Shown piece by piece: positions 21,333 through 33,819 of a stretch of 64,000 nt of DNA. The notes below the pieces were generated by a model, which worked only from the letters and a program-made list of their open reading frames with translations, was not told the DNA's origin and did no database searches. The stretch is from Peromyscus leucopus. Its lineage: Eukaryota; Chordata; Mammalia; Rodentia; Cricetidae. Each line of letters begins with the position of its first letter. Positions within the stretch are counted from its first letter, which is position 1. The stretch covers positions 252,001-316,000 of the forward strand of contig NC_051069.1 of assembly GCF_004664715.2 (NCBI RefSeq), read 5' to 3'. Position numbers and translations under genes: made by a program.

Positions 21333-21694
21333 TGTGATGGATTGAATGAGAACGGCCCCCAGAGGCTCATATATTTGAGTGTCTGGTTCCCAGTTGGTGG
21401 ACTGTTTGAAGGATTAGGAGCTGTGGCATTGTTGGAGGAAGTGTGCTCCTGGGAGTGGACTTTGAGGTTTCAAAGCCCACACCAGGCCTAGTCTCGCTCT
21501 GTGTAACGTACAGATCAGATGTTAGCTCTCAGCTGCTGCTCCAGCCATGCCTGCCAGCCTGGCACCATGCTTCCCGCCGTGATGGTCATGGACTCAGCCT
21601 CTGAAATTGTGAGCAAGTCCCCAGTTAAATGCTTTCTTTTACAAGCTGCCTTTTCATAGTGTCTCTTGACAGCAAAAGAACAGTAACCAAGACA
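21333..21694 (+). mobile_element. LTR, MaLR/ERVL-like in appearance
   Basis: 'gatggattgaatgagaacgg', 'tttgaggtttcaaagcccac', 'gtgatggtcatggactcagc' and a terminal 'cagtaaccaagaca'. The same block order recurs at 62600-63000. I cannot name the subfamily. No clear 5-bp duplication is visible. Confidence 0.65.
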
Positions 21695-22074
21695 CCCAGG
21701 AGCCTTGTGTCCTCAGTGGCATCTACAATGGTGGACTCTTTCTAGAAGGTCCAGCTCCATCATAGGAGTCCCTGCTCATGGCTGCTGTGACTCTATGAAA
21801 TGTACTTTTTATTTGGTGTGACTCAAGGGGCCAGGATGCAATGGGTAATACATATCTTAAATAAGACTCAAAAGCAGAAGTTCTCTTGACTGTGGGCTGC
21901 CGAATGGACGTTATGCAGGAAGGGCATGGAGACAACATCAGTGTCATTTTATATCTCTACCAGAGCTCTCGTGCAGTCGACCACGTGTGCTTCAGGAAGC
22001 TGTAACGTTTTGAAAGGGCTCATTCTTCTGAGCACGTCTCCAGCACGAGCTAAACACAGTCAGTATAGTGTATA
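21695..22074. other. Unassigned sequence
   Basis: No gene or repeat recognised. Confidence 0.4.
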
Positions 22075-22405
22075 TATGAGCTACTTTCCTGTTGCTCTGA
22101 TAGAATACCACAACCAAAGACAACTTACGGAAGAAATATTTCATTTAGGTTTGTGGGTCCAGAGAGATGATTCCATCATGGCAGAGTGGCATGGCAGCAG
22201 AAAGATGATTGGTCACACCTAAACTTCAAGGACCAAGTAGAGCAACATGGAAATGGGGTGAGACTAGAAACTCTCAAAATCCTCCCCCAGGGACACACTT
22301 CCTCCAGCAAGGCTTCACCTCTAAACCTCCCCAAACAGCACCGCCGACTAGGGACCAAGTGATAAACACATGAGCCGATGGGGGACATGCTCATTTGAAC
22401 TGCCG
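22075..22405 (+). mobile_element. Rodent interspersed element, family A copy 2
   Basis: Uninterrupted copy: 'gttgctctgatagaatacca', 'acacttcctccagcaaggct', 'actagggaccaagtgataaa'. It shows the undisturbed length, about 330 bp. Confidence 0.6.
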
Positions 22406-24489
22406 CATTGTGGTGTCATGCGGGCTGTGGGCTTCATTTCCAGAGCATGGGCAGAGTGATTTCCTGTAATTCATAGGAGCCTGAAGAGGTTCAGGATGGT
22501 AAGTAGCATTTCAACTTTACCAGTTCTGTTAGCTCTTAACAAGAGAGTGAGCCTGCCCATTCAGAATCTGAGACCAGGTACATCTCTCTAGCTAAGAAAC
22601 TCCTGATGGGATCTTCCAGGCTGGGGCTGGACTTTGAAAATCCATGTCCAGCATGGCTCCATGCATCCACTCATGGCCAAGCCTTCTGGGTAATCTCCTG
22701 CCAGTTCACCTGTCAACTGTATGCTATGGAGAAGGTGCTGTTCTTTCAATTGCACGGAGCGACTTCTGCTACCTTCAGCTCCATTGGAAGCATCCCCACA
22801 GCCAACCACTCACATAAAACCTATTCTCAATTACTATTTTCATTAGCTTTGTTGTATAAATTCAAAATACTTTCAGACTAGCCGAGGCTGGAAGCTCCAC
22901 CCTTACCCCAGAAATGGCACAGGTGGCTCTTGGCCTCATCCTACACCTCTAAATTCAACCTCAGCAAATAAAGACCTTGTGTTTACTGGTCTTACTATGC
23001 GCTACCAGCACTCCATATTTATTATCTAATTTTACCCTTGTGCCTTGCTAGGATTAGGTAGCATGGTTGTTGCTAATTTAGAGTCAGGAAGAAAGACCCA
23101 GAGCTGCAGATTTAGGATGTGTCTGCTCATTCACCTGTGAGGTGGTAAAGCTAGATTTGAGTGTCCACATGACAAGCCAGTGGGCCACACTGCCATCCTA
23201 ACAAAACACTGATAACAAGGGCAGAGGCTGGAGGGAAGTGGGTTAACTTCTGACCTCATCTCCAAATGCTTAGGGCGGTTCAGGGAGAGAGGCCTGGACT
23301 GAGGAAGCGCCTGGTACCAACTCCTAGCCCAGACCACAAAATTAGATTTTTCTGGCAAGTAGATCATACCTAAAAACCTGTGGTTCACTGATTCTCGGTC
23401 AGAAAGGAGCAGAATTTACTAAACAAAACTTGCCTTTTCATGTTCAGGTTTTGCAGAATGCTGAAGAAGAGATGCAACTGTGTCTTATTTCAGAGACTAA
23501 ACTTTCCATGGCAAGAATTCACAGTAGAACATTATCTCCTCTGGGCAAGCTGAGAAATAAAGCCCACAGCCACACTGGCGCAGGAAGAATCCAGGGTTCC
23601 TTATGCAGGGACCTCCGTTTTCTTTCCCTCTGCACTACAGAATGATTCACTCCCAACCCCGCTTACTCAGCCCCCCAGTCTGGGACTCTTACACAGGCAA
23701 CTACGCGATGTCCAGATAATCAGCCCTTCTGACGTCATCCACACCGAGTAGTTAATTTTGTTTATTTTAAAGAAAAGTTATACGACCTGAATTCGGATGA
23801 GTTTGCTCATTAGTAAGAGTTGGATCTCATTGTTTTAAACAGACTGGCGTCCCAGGACCTGAGGTTCTGCATATGCTAAGATGGAATATGATGGGATTGC
23901 CAACAGAAACACTCCTGTCTGTGTATGACTATATTAGCACAGAAGATGGAAGGTGTCTTGGAAGGAGAGCTCCAGCACGGAAATAAAGCCATTTCAGTGG
24001 AGACACTACACAGAGTTTACCCAAGACATAGACACATGGGAATAGGTGGGAGATGAAGCCAGAATGGTTCGAATGAAAAAGATCATCGAAGAGACAGAAA
24101 GAAAAACCGTGCAGCTGCGTCCTGGAGGCTTTGAGAGGTCTGGATAAAACGGTAAACAATGCCAGAAGCTAAACACAGCAGGAGAAGAGGGTTGGCCAGG
24201 TGTTGGGGACACAGACATGAGAACAGCTGTCAGAGCGAAGGCCGGCTAGCCACGGGCTGAAGTGTGGACACTGAGGACATGGTCACAGCTGCTGTCTCTT
24301 GTGTCCCTCTACCTCAGATCAGGATCACCTAAGTCCCGGACTCACTTTTAGTCTCTCTGGCTGCCTTTAGTCCAAGGGCTTGGACACTCAAGTGCCTTCA
24401 AATAACACTATCTCAACAACTTACTCAAGCAACAGGTATTTCTCAAACTCATTCAGTATGTTCACCTAGCTCACATTGCAAGCTGCCAT
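22406..24489. other. Long unique stretch, no gene seen
   Basis: About 2.1 kb with no SINE, LTR or microsatellite. Frames are at most ~90 residues on either strand with no family resemblance. It could hold decayed repeats or regulatory DNA, but I see no specific signal. Confidence 0.4.
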
Positions 24490-24518
24490 TTATATATATG
24501 TATATGTATACGTATACG

Positions 24519-24573
<55 letters not shown>
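24490..24573. repeat. (TATG)/(CA)n microsatellite
   Basis: TATATG/TACG units, then ~23 CA units; directly precedes a B2. Confidence 0.95.
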
Positions 24574-24658
24574 TAGGGGCTAGATATGGCTCTACAGTTT
24601 AGAGAGCATACTGCTCTTGCAGAGGACCCAAGTTAAGTTCCCAGAGCCCACATCAGGC

Positions 24659-25234
24659 TGCTGTGGGATGTTCTGTATGTCCTGTGGGAGCCCTTCTTGG
24701 GTTCCTCGTGGCTTTACCCAGCAGGTCCGCATAAAGGATGATTAGGACCATGGGCCTGAGTGCAGGTGTCTGAGATGGTCTGCACTTGGCTGTGCTGGGG
24801 GATGGTCTGTATGTCAAGTTGTTCTGATTGATCAATAAATAAAACCTGATCGGCTGTGGCTAGGCAGGAAGGATAGGCGGGATTAACAGAGAGGAGAAAT
24901 AAAAGGACAGGAAAGCAGAAGGTTGAGGCGGAGAGACACTGCAGCCGCCGCCATGACCAGCAGCATGTGAAGTCGCCGGAGGCCACTAGCCACGTGGCAA
25001 GGAATAGATTTATGGAAATGGTTAATTTAAGATAAAAGGAAATGGTTAATTTAAGATAAAAGGAAATGGTTAATTTAAGATAAAAGAACAGTTAGCAAGA
25101 AGCCTGCCACGGCCATACAGTTTGAAAGCAATATAAGTCTCTGTGTTTACTTGGTTGGGTCTGAGCGGCTGTGGGACTGGCGGGTGACAGAGGTTTGTCC
25201 TGACTGTGGGCAAGGCAGGAAAACTCCAGCTACA
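24659..25234 (+). mobile_element. Solo LTR, class II-like, perfect 6-bp duplication
   Basis: 576 bp starting TGCTGTGGGATG and ending CTCCAGCTACA. tcaggc occurs at 24653-24658 and 25235-25240. It holds AATAAATAAAACC, a GC-rich 'gcagccgccgccatgacc' block and 'aatataagtctctgtgttta' near the end, and shares end blocks with 27575-27937. It inserted inside a B2, which gives its relative age. Confidence 0.88.
25014..25085. repeat. 24-bp tandem triplication inside the LTR
   Basis: Three identical units built on ggaaatggttaatttaagat plus aaaa. They lie between the likely promoter part and the 3' end of the LTR. Confidence 0.95.
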
Positions 25235-25366
25235 TCAGGCAGCTCACAACTGCTTCTAACTCCAGCTCCAATGGATCTGGCGCCCTCTTTTGGCCTTCAT
25301 GGTCACCTGCACACCAGTGCACATACACACATACAAACAAAAGTAAAATAACTTTTAAAAAAATAG

Positions 25367-27289
25367 ATATACCTTTCTTGTTCTTACAGAATTTCCAGTT
25401 CATCGACACAAAATATAACAGGTAGAAGGAAATGATCATGGTACCCATTGTGCAAATCTGTTCTCCACACTCATTTCCACAAATCTAGTTCTGGCCTTGA
25501 CATTGACAAGATGTCCTCACCCTTCCTCTTATATCCCTTCTCACCTGCCTTAATAATATAGCTAAAAAAAATTGACAATTTCCTCTTTCTACATCACAGT
25601 CGTGTTCCTATAATTTGTTTATTGAAGAAGCATTAAGTGGGGACCTACTAAGCACAAAAAGAAATTTTAAAAATCTTCCCAATGTAGAGCTAATTTCTAT
25701 TTCAAACATCTTAAGTATAATCAGATGTAACCTTAGTGGGCATCTGGTTCACTAATGAATCTACTTTTTAGGAACCTCTTTGTAAATAAACAGAAAGCTA
25801 AATAAATGCACATCTACCTTAAACTCCCCGAAGGTGCTTTCAGGGGACCACACTTCCTCCCTGTTCCCACAGAATTCCACACATCTTGCAAGGTCAAGTT
25901 TTAGGGCCACCAGCTCCATGAGACCCCCCAGGGCCTCTGAGCTGATACCACCCTTCTCCCCAGAGTTGATGTACACATCCTCTTCTCTATGCCTCCCTGA
26001 AAGGTCTGGGAGGCCTGGGCCAACCTACAGACACCTGTGCCTCCTCTAGTGAGGTGACTTCGAGTTCACTGGCTTCACAGACTTAACCCAGCAGCACTAT
26101 GCACCTGGCTTCCTTGTTTGTGGAAGGAGGTGACCGCATCACAATCCCTGGTAACTCCAGCTTTTTCTAGTCCCTAAATTTAAAGTGCTAGGTACTTACT
26201 ACCTAGCACTGGAGTCCTCATTTCAAAGATACAGTTGTGATTTCTGGGGGTAAGGGGATAATGCACAAGAAACAGAGACATTAGTTGAATAGATGTTAGT
26301 TGAAGTAGAAGACATTAGTTGAAGGTAACAGGTTCACACACAGTTGCGTGGATAGAGCAGCACCTAAGAGCCTCCCCAGAGTATTAAAGGGAGGAAGCAG
26401 CTGAAGTGGGCTTTGACTCCTCCATTAGGTAAAAGGTATAAATTCTGAACTCTTTAATCCTGTGGAACACAGGCTGAGCCAAGGACACTAGAGGGAGCCA
26501 GGGTATTCGAGCTGGAGAGAAGGCTTCCAGCTCAGTGAGCCTTAAGTTCAGAGACTCCAAAATATTTATTCACCATACATTCAAATGCTTACTCTTTGGG
26601 TCTCATTTCTATTCTCACTGGTGCCGAACCTCTTATGAGGAGACAAATGTTAACTATTTAATGTCTGTGCTGTTCATGTTGGTTTGGCCAGTAGCTACCC
26701 CCTGAATCTTGACCATTAACTAATCTGACATTAAGCAATACCCTGTTAGGGGTTGTAGAGAGTGGGAGCAGTCACTGTACCTCCCCATACAGAGTAGACT
26801 AGCTCAGAGCTGGGCTATCCCCAAATGCCTAAATCCTAGATGGCCACACCCTAGCAGGGCTGGAGTCTAGCCATTTCTTTCTACGTATTCTGAAACAAAG
26901 GTCATAGGACTGATGGCATGGAGGTCAAGTTCTCCCATTGCCTTTTCACACTGCCCAAGCCCACAGACATCCCTAGGCTAGTAGTGTTTCAAAGGGTCTG
27001 GATGTTCGGGGCAACGGGATGAGGTCAGCCTGTCCATATCACCAGACAACGCTGGCTGAGGCTCCTATTCATGGTCAAGTAACATAAGTAAAGAGCATTT
27101 GGGAGGTGAGGAAAATTGAATTGGGCAAATCTTAACATATTGCCCTCCTTCAGAGTGCCGCCTTAAACAACGTGAAACTATACATCTGCTAGAGCATTTG
27201 ATTATTGTTTTTTTCAACTGTATAAAGGTGGATTTGTCCTAAAACTTGAGACATAAAAATAAAAGATAACATGATGCTTGGACCCTAAA
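25367..27289. other. Long unique stretch, no gene seen
   Basis: About 1.9 kb without recognisable repeats or coding families. Loose tandem copies of 'cattagttgaa' occur at 26279-26325. Confidence 0.4.
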
Positions 27290-27409
27290 GTCCAGCTTCT
27301 TAAATTGTGGGTTGTGACCCCCACCTGGGGGTAACCGAATGTGGGATTGAAAAAATATGGGCAACAATGAAAAATTTCTCTACATGCAGCAGTCAAAAAA
27401 TAACTCATG
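27290..27409. repeat. Diverged repeat fragment, possibly hAT-related
   Basis: 'cttaaattgtgggttgtgac', 'gtgggattgaaaaaatatgg' and 'catgcagcagtcaaaaaata' look like a DNA-transposon end of the hAT type. A hAT-like coding fragment lies 0.9 kb further on. The link is tentative. Confidence 0.35.
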
Positions 27410-27572
27410 TGGGGCAGTGGTGTTACAAGCCTTTAATCCCAACACTTGGGAGGCAGAGGCAGGTGGATCTCTGTGAGCTTGAAGCCAGCCTGGTCTACAA
27501 AGCGAGTTCCAGGACAGCCAGAAAGGTTATATAGAAAAACTTTGTCTCAGAAAACCAAAAAAAAAAAAAAAA
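27410..27572 (+). mobile_element. B1 SINE
   Basis: 'ggcagtggtgttacaagcct', 'cttgggaggcagaggcaggt' and 'agcgagttccaggacagcca', then a poly(A) tail. Confidence 0.88.
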
Positions 27573-27574
27573 GA

Positions 27575-27937
27575 GGAAGTTTTCCTGTGTCCTGTAGCCA
27601 CTGGGTCCCAAATAAACACACAGAGGTTTAATATTAATTGCAAACTGTTTGGTCTATGGCTCAGGCTTATTGCTAGCTAGCTCTGACATCTTAAATTAAC
27701 CCATTTCTATTAATCTGTATTTTGCCACGTGACCATGGCATTACTGGTCTGCTGGCATCTTGTTCCTTGGGTAGCTGGATGGCGTCTACCCTGACTCCAT
27801 CCACCCTCTTCTCCTTGTCTCTCTCCTTGGATTCCCCGCCTGACTCTATTCTGCCTTGTCATAGGCCACAGCAGCTTCTTTATTAACCAATGGTAGCAAC
27901 ACATATTCACAGCGTACAGAAAGACAATCCCACAGCA
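27575..27937 (-). mobile_element. LTR of the TGCTGTGGGAT group
   Basis: Sense start TGCTGTGGGATTGTC at 27937, then TTAATAAAGAAGC, and near the end AATATTAAACCTCTGTGTGT and AGGAAAACTTCC. Shared blocks link it to 24659-25234. Its 3' end abuts the B1 poly(A) and may be clipped. No clean duplication is seen. Confidence 0.65.
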
Positions 27938-28286
27938 AGAAAGAAAAGAAAAGAAAAACCTCACAATTAAACATGAAATACATCCTCATGTTTCTGTCAG
28001 AGAGCGCCTTTATTGCTTCATACGACTTTGTTGTAGTCTCGGATCTGAACACACAGTGTTCCAATCTGTACCAAGTGAATAGTCACACTGTGCATCACCC
28101 GTGACCACTGTCTGAATTACCTCAGCTCAGGTCAGAGGTATTGTATGAGTCGTGTTTTTACTGTACCCATACAAGGGCTTCAACTCTTCCAAAGACATAA
28201 TGATTTGATTATAGAAAACAAGGACATTTGATATTTTTGTCCCATAATTCCTCATCATGTGAGTGTCAAATTAGCATATTGTTGGA
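27938..28286. other. Unassigned sequence
   Basis: AT-rich; possibly an upstream non-coding part of the hAT-like fragment that follows, but nothing diagnostic. Confidence 0.35.
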
Positions 28287-28490
28287 TTGGATTGTGTTAG
28301 AATGTTTGATTTTAAAAACCTGCTTGTATCAAGTGCTGGATTGAGTTTCATAAAAGAAACCAACAAAGAAATTTTGGCTTCAACAGCTTCTGAAATGGCT
28401 CTAAGGACGCTTCTAACATTTTGTGATACACATTTATGCAAAGTGACATTCTCAGCTTTTGACAAAAATGATAAAATCGAAGTACTCACC
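28287..28490 (+). pseudogene. hAT-transposase-like C-terminal fragment
   Basis: About 68 residues with pattern A-L-R-T-L-L-T-F-C-D-T-H-L-C-K-V-x-F-S-A, then K-N-D-K. This resembles the hATC dimerisation region of domesticated hAT transposase families (ZBED5/FAM200/ZMYM6-like). The usual second cysteine-glutamate step is altered (LCK rather than LCE), and no upstream BED finger or catalytic domain is visible. It is most likely a decayed transposon or a retrocopy fragment. Confidence 0.45.
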
Positions 28491-31400
28491 CCACGGAGCA
28501 AACTCTTCATGACTGAGTTCAGATGTCACTGCCCCCATAAAACTAACCAAGTCCCTCAGATGACCTGTTATTTCCCCGTCTGAGCTCTCTCTGACTGTCT
28601 TTACCTTCCCTAGAGGGTTCCTCCTTTGACGATCCATTAACACATCCTCTTGGTCAAGCCACATAGGAAGGCCTGAGACCCTGGCTCACCTCTCAGATGC
28701 CTGTTTCCCAACAGCACCCAGAGAAACTTCCTTTAGACCAGCTCCCCATCCTGGTCAAGGAAAGAGCTGCATAAACGTTTCCTCAAATCCTGTGGAATGA
28801 GCCACGTACTGGTGCTGTGCGTTTCTGACGTCAAAGACGCACAGACGTGACAAACAAGGGGCATTTCGATGTTAAGACGGAGAAGAATAAAGTGGTCAAT
28901 GACACAACCCTAAGAGGGGCCGAGAAACAGGAGCGAGGCACGGGGTGCTGAGAGAGAGCGGTGAGTTGAGCTCTTGAGTGGGGAGCTGCCCTTGCCTCTG
29001 CTGAGAGGTCAGTCCCGCATGTCTCTGACCACCGAGAAAACCGAAGGGCAGCCCGGAGCCCGGAGTAGCCCCTGGCAGAACAAGACGTCTTGGGCTGGGT
29101 AGTAAGCCCCCAGTAAGGACTTTCAGCAGTTATTGACAGGGTTCAAGGCCTTTCTTGATTTCTCACAGAGATCTGGAGGACACCGGCATGGTCTGATACT
29201 TGGTCAGAGTGATGAGAAAGTAATCAGTACAGACAGCATCTTTGTCTGCAGTTTCTAGCAGCAAGTCTGGCGTTCAGCTTCTAGATGATACTGAATCCCA
29301 AGGGAGATGCCTGGCAGGTGAATGACACCAGCCGTCGCAACCTGAAAGGCCTCGTGCCACGCGATGATAAAAATAAGTATTCTTTATCTCACTTCAGACA
29401 GTCCCTCTGAAGCCCGACTTTTGGAAAAGCATCATCCCCATTGAGAGGGTGCCAATGGTCCTGCTTTAACAAACTCCACTGTGCGTGTGTGGGAGGGGCA
29501 CCTCTGGGTCACCTATTTACCTTAAGGATTTCAGTCACATCCAGTCACATGCTCGGCTGGCAGCCTGTTTGTCAGGATGAAGCATTCTCTCTGGAGCGAG
29601 CCTGACGGCAGGATGGGCTGAGCTCAGATGACAGTTTGCCCTGTGGAGATTGACTTTAATGAAGCAAGAATAAAAAGGGAGATTAAGTACAAGCGGAAAC
29701 CCGTGACAAGTTCTGAACTCACCTCTCTGCTGGAATTGAAGGCCTTTCTGCAGCTGAGTGCCATCTCTGCTAAGAGGGAGGCGTCATCTGTTCCGTCGAT
29801 AAGGATCCCATTATCCACATTGGCCCCTGTGTGAGCAAAGAAAAGTTTTCTCTCAAGGTAGAGAGCAACTCCTGGGAGTTTTATTTAGATCTGCCCACAA
29901 GCCAATTTTTCTTTTAAGATTAGAAAAGTTGAGATAGGTTTGAGAAAATATTTTGTTGATTGAAAATGACATTGTATTAGGGATTAACAATCACTGGTAT
30001 TACTCTGCCATCTACACTGAGCACTCAGGCTTTCTCAGCTCTTCGTGGCATACACGTGGCTAGTTCTGTAGGGACACCTTTTAGAAGAATGAATGTCCTA
30101 GAATAAACACACAAACCAGCTAGTCTTCTTCATTAAAAGCCACCTCCTAGGAACCTACCCCATCCCAATACCCCACTGTCTCTGGTTCTTCATTTCATGG
30201 ATGGTTTTTGAAAAATAAACTTTAAAAAGCTGTGTTGCCAACCAGCCAGTGGGCAAGTCTGGGATTCCCACCCACCTTTTGGAGATGGAAGTTTCATTTA
30301 TCTCCTGAGTAGAGGTATTTTCTTTTCTTCACTGTTATGTGGCTATTGAAAAAAAAATAGGTCTTACTAAAATGGGAATGAAGTCTGACTTGGCTGTAGC
30401 ACATTTCATATTACTTAATCCATCTGGGAGATGGTTCATGACTGAGTGTGTGTAAATGTGTGCCCCGAGACGCCTGAGGATGCCATGTAGCTGGCCATGC
30501 TTAGCGCTTGTACCAGTAGATGGCACTCCAACCCAGACCGACGCTCTACCCTCCCACTGAGAAGGTTTATGGGTCGGTAACTAAGCAGGACACTGCTAAT
30601 CTGTCAGTGTGTACCCAAGTGAACACGTGTGGTGACCCCAAAGCAAACCAAACATTTGCCGACTCCCTTATGGAAGCCGAAGTGTGCAGCGCTGCCGTGC
30701 CCACATTTAGCAGAGGAACCAGAATCCCCGAAACCAGATGCGACCGGCCCAGTGTGCCTTTCTGGAAGGGGTTGGTTAACCAGCCTTCTCTGGATAGAAC
30801 AGAAGGGACATGAGGCCTCAAGGCAGACATTCTGGGTAGGAGTGGCTCCTAAAAAGGTTTTGTGGGAGCCAGAGAAGTTCGTGTGAGGAAGATAAAAACA
30901 GCCTGGGCCTGCTTCGAGCAAGCCATATGAGACCCACTCACAGGGTAGCCAAGCTTCCTCTAGTGAGAAGGAAGAGGAGAAACAGCCAGATAAAGTTCTG
31001 TCTTGCATTTTTGTTTTTTATTAACAGGAAATAAAATTGAAATTAGCCAAAAGTACTTATATTCTACTTTACATTGTATAGCTGCATATGTATGTATATA
31101 TGTATATTAAAAATTAAACGTCTAACAGATGGCTGGAGACGTGATTTTTTTTTGTTACCATAACAAATGACTTCCTTCTAACTGCCTCCTGCAATCGTCA
31201 TGTATGCTTTTTTCTGTGTGAGAGTATATGTGCATACATGTTCACATGTGTTCGTGCCTGTGTTAAATATAATAAAAGAAGTAATAAGAAAAGAGGAACA
31301 TTCAGTCCCTTCAGAAGATGTACTCATTAGGAAAAAGGGCTTAGAAGCCAAGAAAAAAAATCATACTTTTATAAGTTTTGGGGAGCAGACGGGAAGTTTC

Positions 31401-31604
31401 ACATCATGTAATTTAGTTCAACATACTGTATGTGACAGAATGTGGAGGAGCCAGTTATCACAAATTAAGAGCTGTCAAGGTACTGCACAGACCGTTTTTT
31501 AACTCTCTGTCCCATAGAGAGAGTTGCAGAAAGGTGTTCCCTGATCTCTTCAGGCTGTGCATCTGGCCCTTTAAAAGCCACTATTGTCTTTTAGGGGTGG
31601 GTCT
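28491..31604. other. Long unique stretch, no gene seen
   Basis: About 3.1 kb nearly free of SINEs. 29610-29835 is a compact unique block open in one frame on each strand (68 and 64 codons). Neither frame resembles a known protein, and the block may be conserved non-coding DNA. The rest shows no supported feature. Confidence 0.35.
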
Positions 31605-32005
31605 GTGTTCTAACAGTGTAAATGTGAGTGTGAGTGTGTGCACAGGCCCATGTGTGTGGGTGGGTATGCAGGCCAGAGGTCAGTGCTCAGCCTCTTTCTA
31701 GTCTTCCACTTATTCATTTTTAGCACCAGCCTGTGCCTGTGGAGGTCAGAAGACAATCTGCAGGAGTCTGTTCTCTCCTGTCTACCACGCGGGTCCCCAC
31801 GATCAAGCCCTGGGCGTCAGGCTTGGCAGCAAGTGCCTCTCATCCCACCACCAGTCAGTCCACTTGATTCCTTGTGAGAAGGCCTTGCCGAACCTGGAGC
31901 TTGCGGATTGGCTCGACTGACTAGCCAGCAAGGCCAAGGGGTCCGCCCGTCTCCTCGGGGCCGAGGTTTCAGGAGGGTGCACCTACACTGACGTTCTACA
32001 CAGGT
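31605..32005 (-). mobile_element. B4-type SINE interrupted by a B2/B3-like element
   Basis: The outer part has 'aggccagaggtcagtgctca' and, after the interruption, 'aacctggagcttgcggattg' and 'agccagcaaggccaa', as in antisense B4. The inner ~120 bp (about 31722-31845) carry B2/B3-like words ('tggaggtcagaagacaatct'). Confidence 0.5.
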
Positions 32006-32543
32006 GTCACATCCAGCATGGCTCCAGGGATTGACCTGCCTGGGGCATCAAGGGAATGAGGACATGAGAACACACAGACTCACCTGGAAAAGCTGGGATA
32101 GGACGGGCTGGGCGCTGACGGAGACGCTGTGGTACCCATGAGGTCAGCGTGTTTATTATCTACAATTGAGCATGAAGGCAGGGCTATTGCACACAGCTGG
32201 ACAAGGAGACAGGGTTTGTGGTATACAGCTGGATCAAGGAGACAGATACAGATTAGCTAATCGTGGTAGGAGCAGTCTCTGTAAGTGAGCAGTTTTCAGG
32301 CTGTAAACATCTGGGTGGAGAAAGCTATGGTGGACATTTTCTGCCTACACGATCAACTTCTATCAATATCAACACTATCAAAATCAATATCGCAGCCCAG
32401 AGGACGGTTTTGCCATTCCTCTGAGCCTCATTGGGTCGGAGAGGGGCTTTGCTTTTCCCATGGGGTTGAAGGACTGGGGTCCTTGACATGGTTGTACTTG
32501 TCAAGAGAACCCACCACTCAGGGCTTCCTCTGCTCCCCATAGG
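32006..32543. other. Unassigned sequence
   Basis: No gene recognised. Two similar phrases, 'acacagctggacaaggagac' and 'tacagctggatcaaggagac', lie ~35 bp apart at 32194 and 32228, a small imperfect tandem duplication. Confidence 0.4.
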
Positions 32544-32582
32544 CGTGTGTGTGTGTGTTGTGTGTGTGTGTGGGGGGGGGGG
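32544..32582. repeat. (GT)n with G run
   Basis: About 28 bp of GT units and an 11-base G run. Confidence 0.95.
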
Positions 32583-33505
32583 TGTTAGGATTAGCCGGTA
32601 CTGGTTCTGAGAGCCCTTCAGGGAGTGGAGGAGACTTAATGGTATGGTACTCTCTGATGCAAATTCAAAGCTAAGGCAGGAAGGTGGGGCTCTCAATAAT
32701 CCTGTAGAAATGACACACACAAAATGACTAGTGAAATTAGCACCAGATGAATGAAATGTCTTTGGGATTTCTAAGACAGCACAGAGTCAATTCACCTTCT
32801 ACAGAAAGGGATTTCTGTTCCCGGTGGAACCAAGACTATTGTTAAAGTGGTCACTCGCAAGGACAAGCCTGTAAAACACTGTGCTGGGCCCCCCAAGTTC
32901 TGGAACCACTGACTGGGTCAGCACTTTGCTCATGGCTTTGAGCAGTGTTGTGCTTTCGGTAGAAAAAAAAAAACAAAAACGAAGATCATTAATTCTTGAA
33001 GCGCCTCCAACTAAGAAATCAGGTACTTACCCTTCTTCTAGAAGAGGTTTGGGGAAGCATCCTTTAATGGGCTAGACATGTCATTGGCTAGCCTAAAGAA
33101 TAGCAGCTCCTTGAATGTGAAGGGATGTTCCAGGTTGCTTCATTACAAAGCATTGGGGTTTGCTGAAGGAGGGATTCGTGGCTGCCTTGTGACCAAGAGT
33201 CTGCAAGATGGAGTGATGTTAGCAGTCTGTGGGAAAGACGAGAGGAACAGCTGATGTGCTCAGACCTTCGGCCTAGTCAGCCTTGTTCCCTTGAGCTCAG
33301 AGCTCTACCCCACTGTCTCAGTCCTGTGGGTGGTGGCCTAGGCCCTCCTCACACAGTTGCTCCCAAATACCCACAGGCCTACGGAATGGAGGTGTGTGTG
33401 CCTCACTGGAGATGTGGGCTGAGTCAAGGGCAGTGTGGAAAAGATGAACAGAAAGATAGGCAGGAGATGTCCCACTGCGGAAGACCTCTGATACCCAAGA
33501 GTTTC
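32583..33505. other. Unassigned sequence
   Basis: No gene or repeat recognised; short frames only. Confidence 0.4.
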
Positions 33506-33582
33506 CTCTCTCTCTCTCTCTCTCCTTCCCTCCCTCTTTTTCCCCTCTTCTCCCCTCCTCTCCCTTTCTCTTTTCTTCCTTG
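33506..33582. repeat. (CT)n polypyrimidine tract
   Basis: CT units followed by mixed C/T runs, almost pure pyrimidine on the plus strand. Confidence 0.9.
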
Positions 33583-33779
33583 TTTGCTTTTCAGGGAGGG
33601 TCTCATATCCCGGGTTGATCTCAAACCTGCTTTGCAGCCAAGGTGACCTTGAATTTCTGTTTCTTCTGTTTTCACCTCTCACGTGCTGGGACCACAGACT
33701 TGCACCCCCACGCTCAGTTTGGGGTGGAGCCCAGAGCTTTTAGCATGCTGGGCAAGCACCTGAGCCACATCCGAGTCTT
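33583..33779 (-). mobile_element. RSINE/B4-like SINE
   Basis: 'agggagggtctcatatcccg', 'ccttgaatttctgtttcttc' and 'catgctgggcaagcacctga' in antisense order. Confidence 0.7.
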
Positions 33780-33819
33780 GGAGGAACAGAGTCGGGACCA
33801 AAGCCACACAGAGTTTTAG

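Larger units (their letters stand above)
24576..25366 (+). mobile_element. B2 SINE split by a solo LTR
   Basis: The left part (24576-24658) carries 'ctgctcttgcagaggaccca' and ends 'cacatcaggc'. The right part (25235-25366) resumes 'tcaggcagctcacaactgct' and runs to an A-rich tail. Excising the LTR and one duplication restores a continuous B2. Confidence 0.92.

Noticed and set aside
29610..29835. Possible small exon open in both strands
   Set aside because: 68 and 64 codons with no family; flanking splice signals are not convincing. Left as possible conserved non-coding DNA.
32765..33070. Possible ribosomal-protein-like retrocopy
   Set aside because: A short 'KTIVKVVTRKDKP' phrase seemed gene-like, but the frame breaks quickly and no duplication or poly(A) was found.
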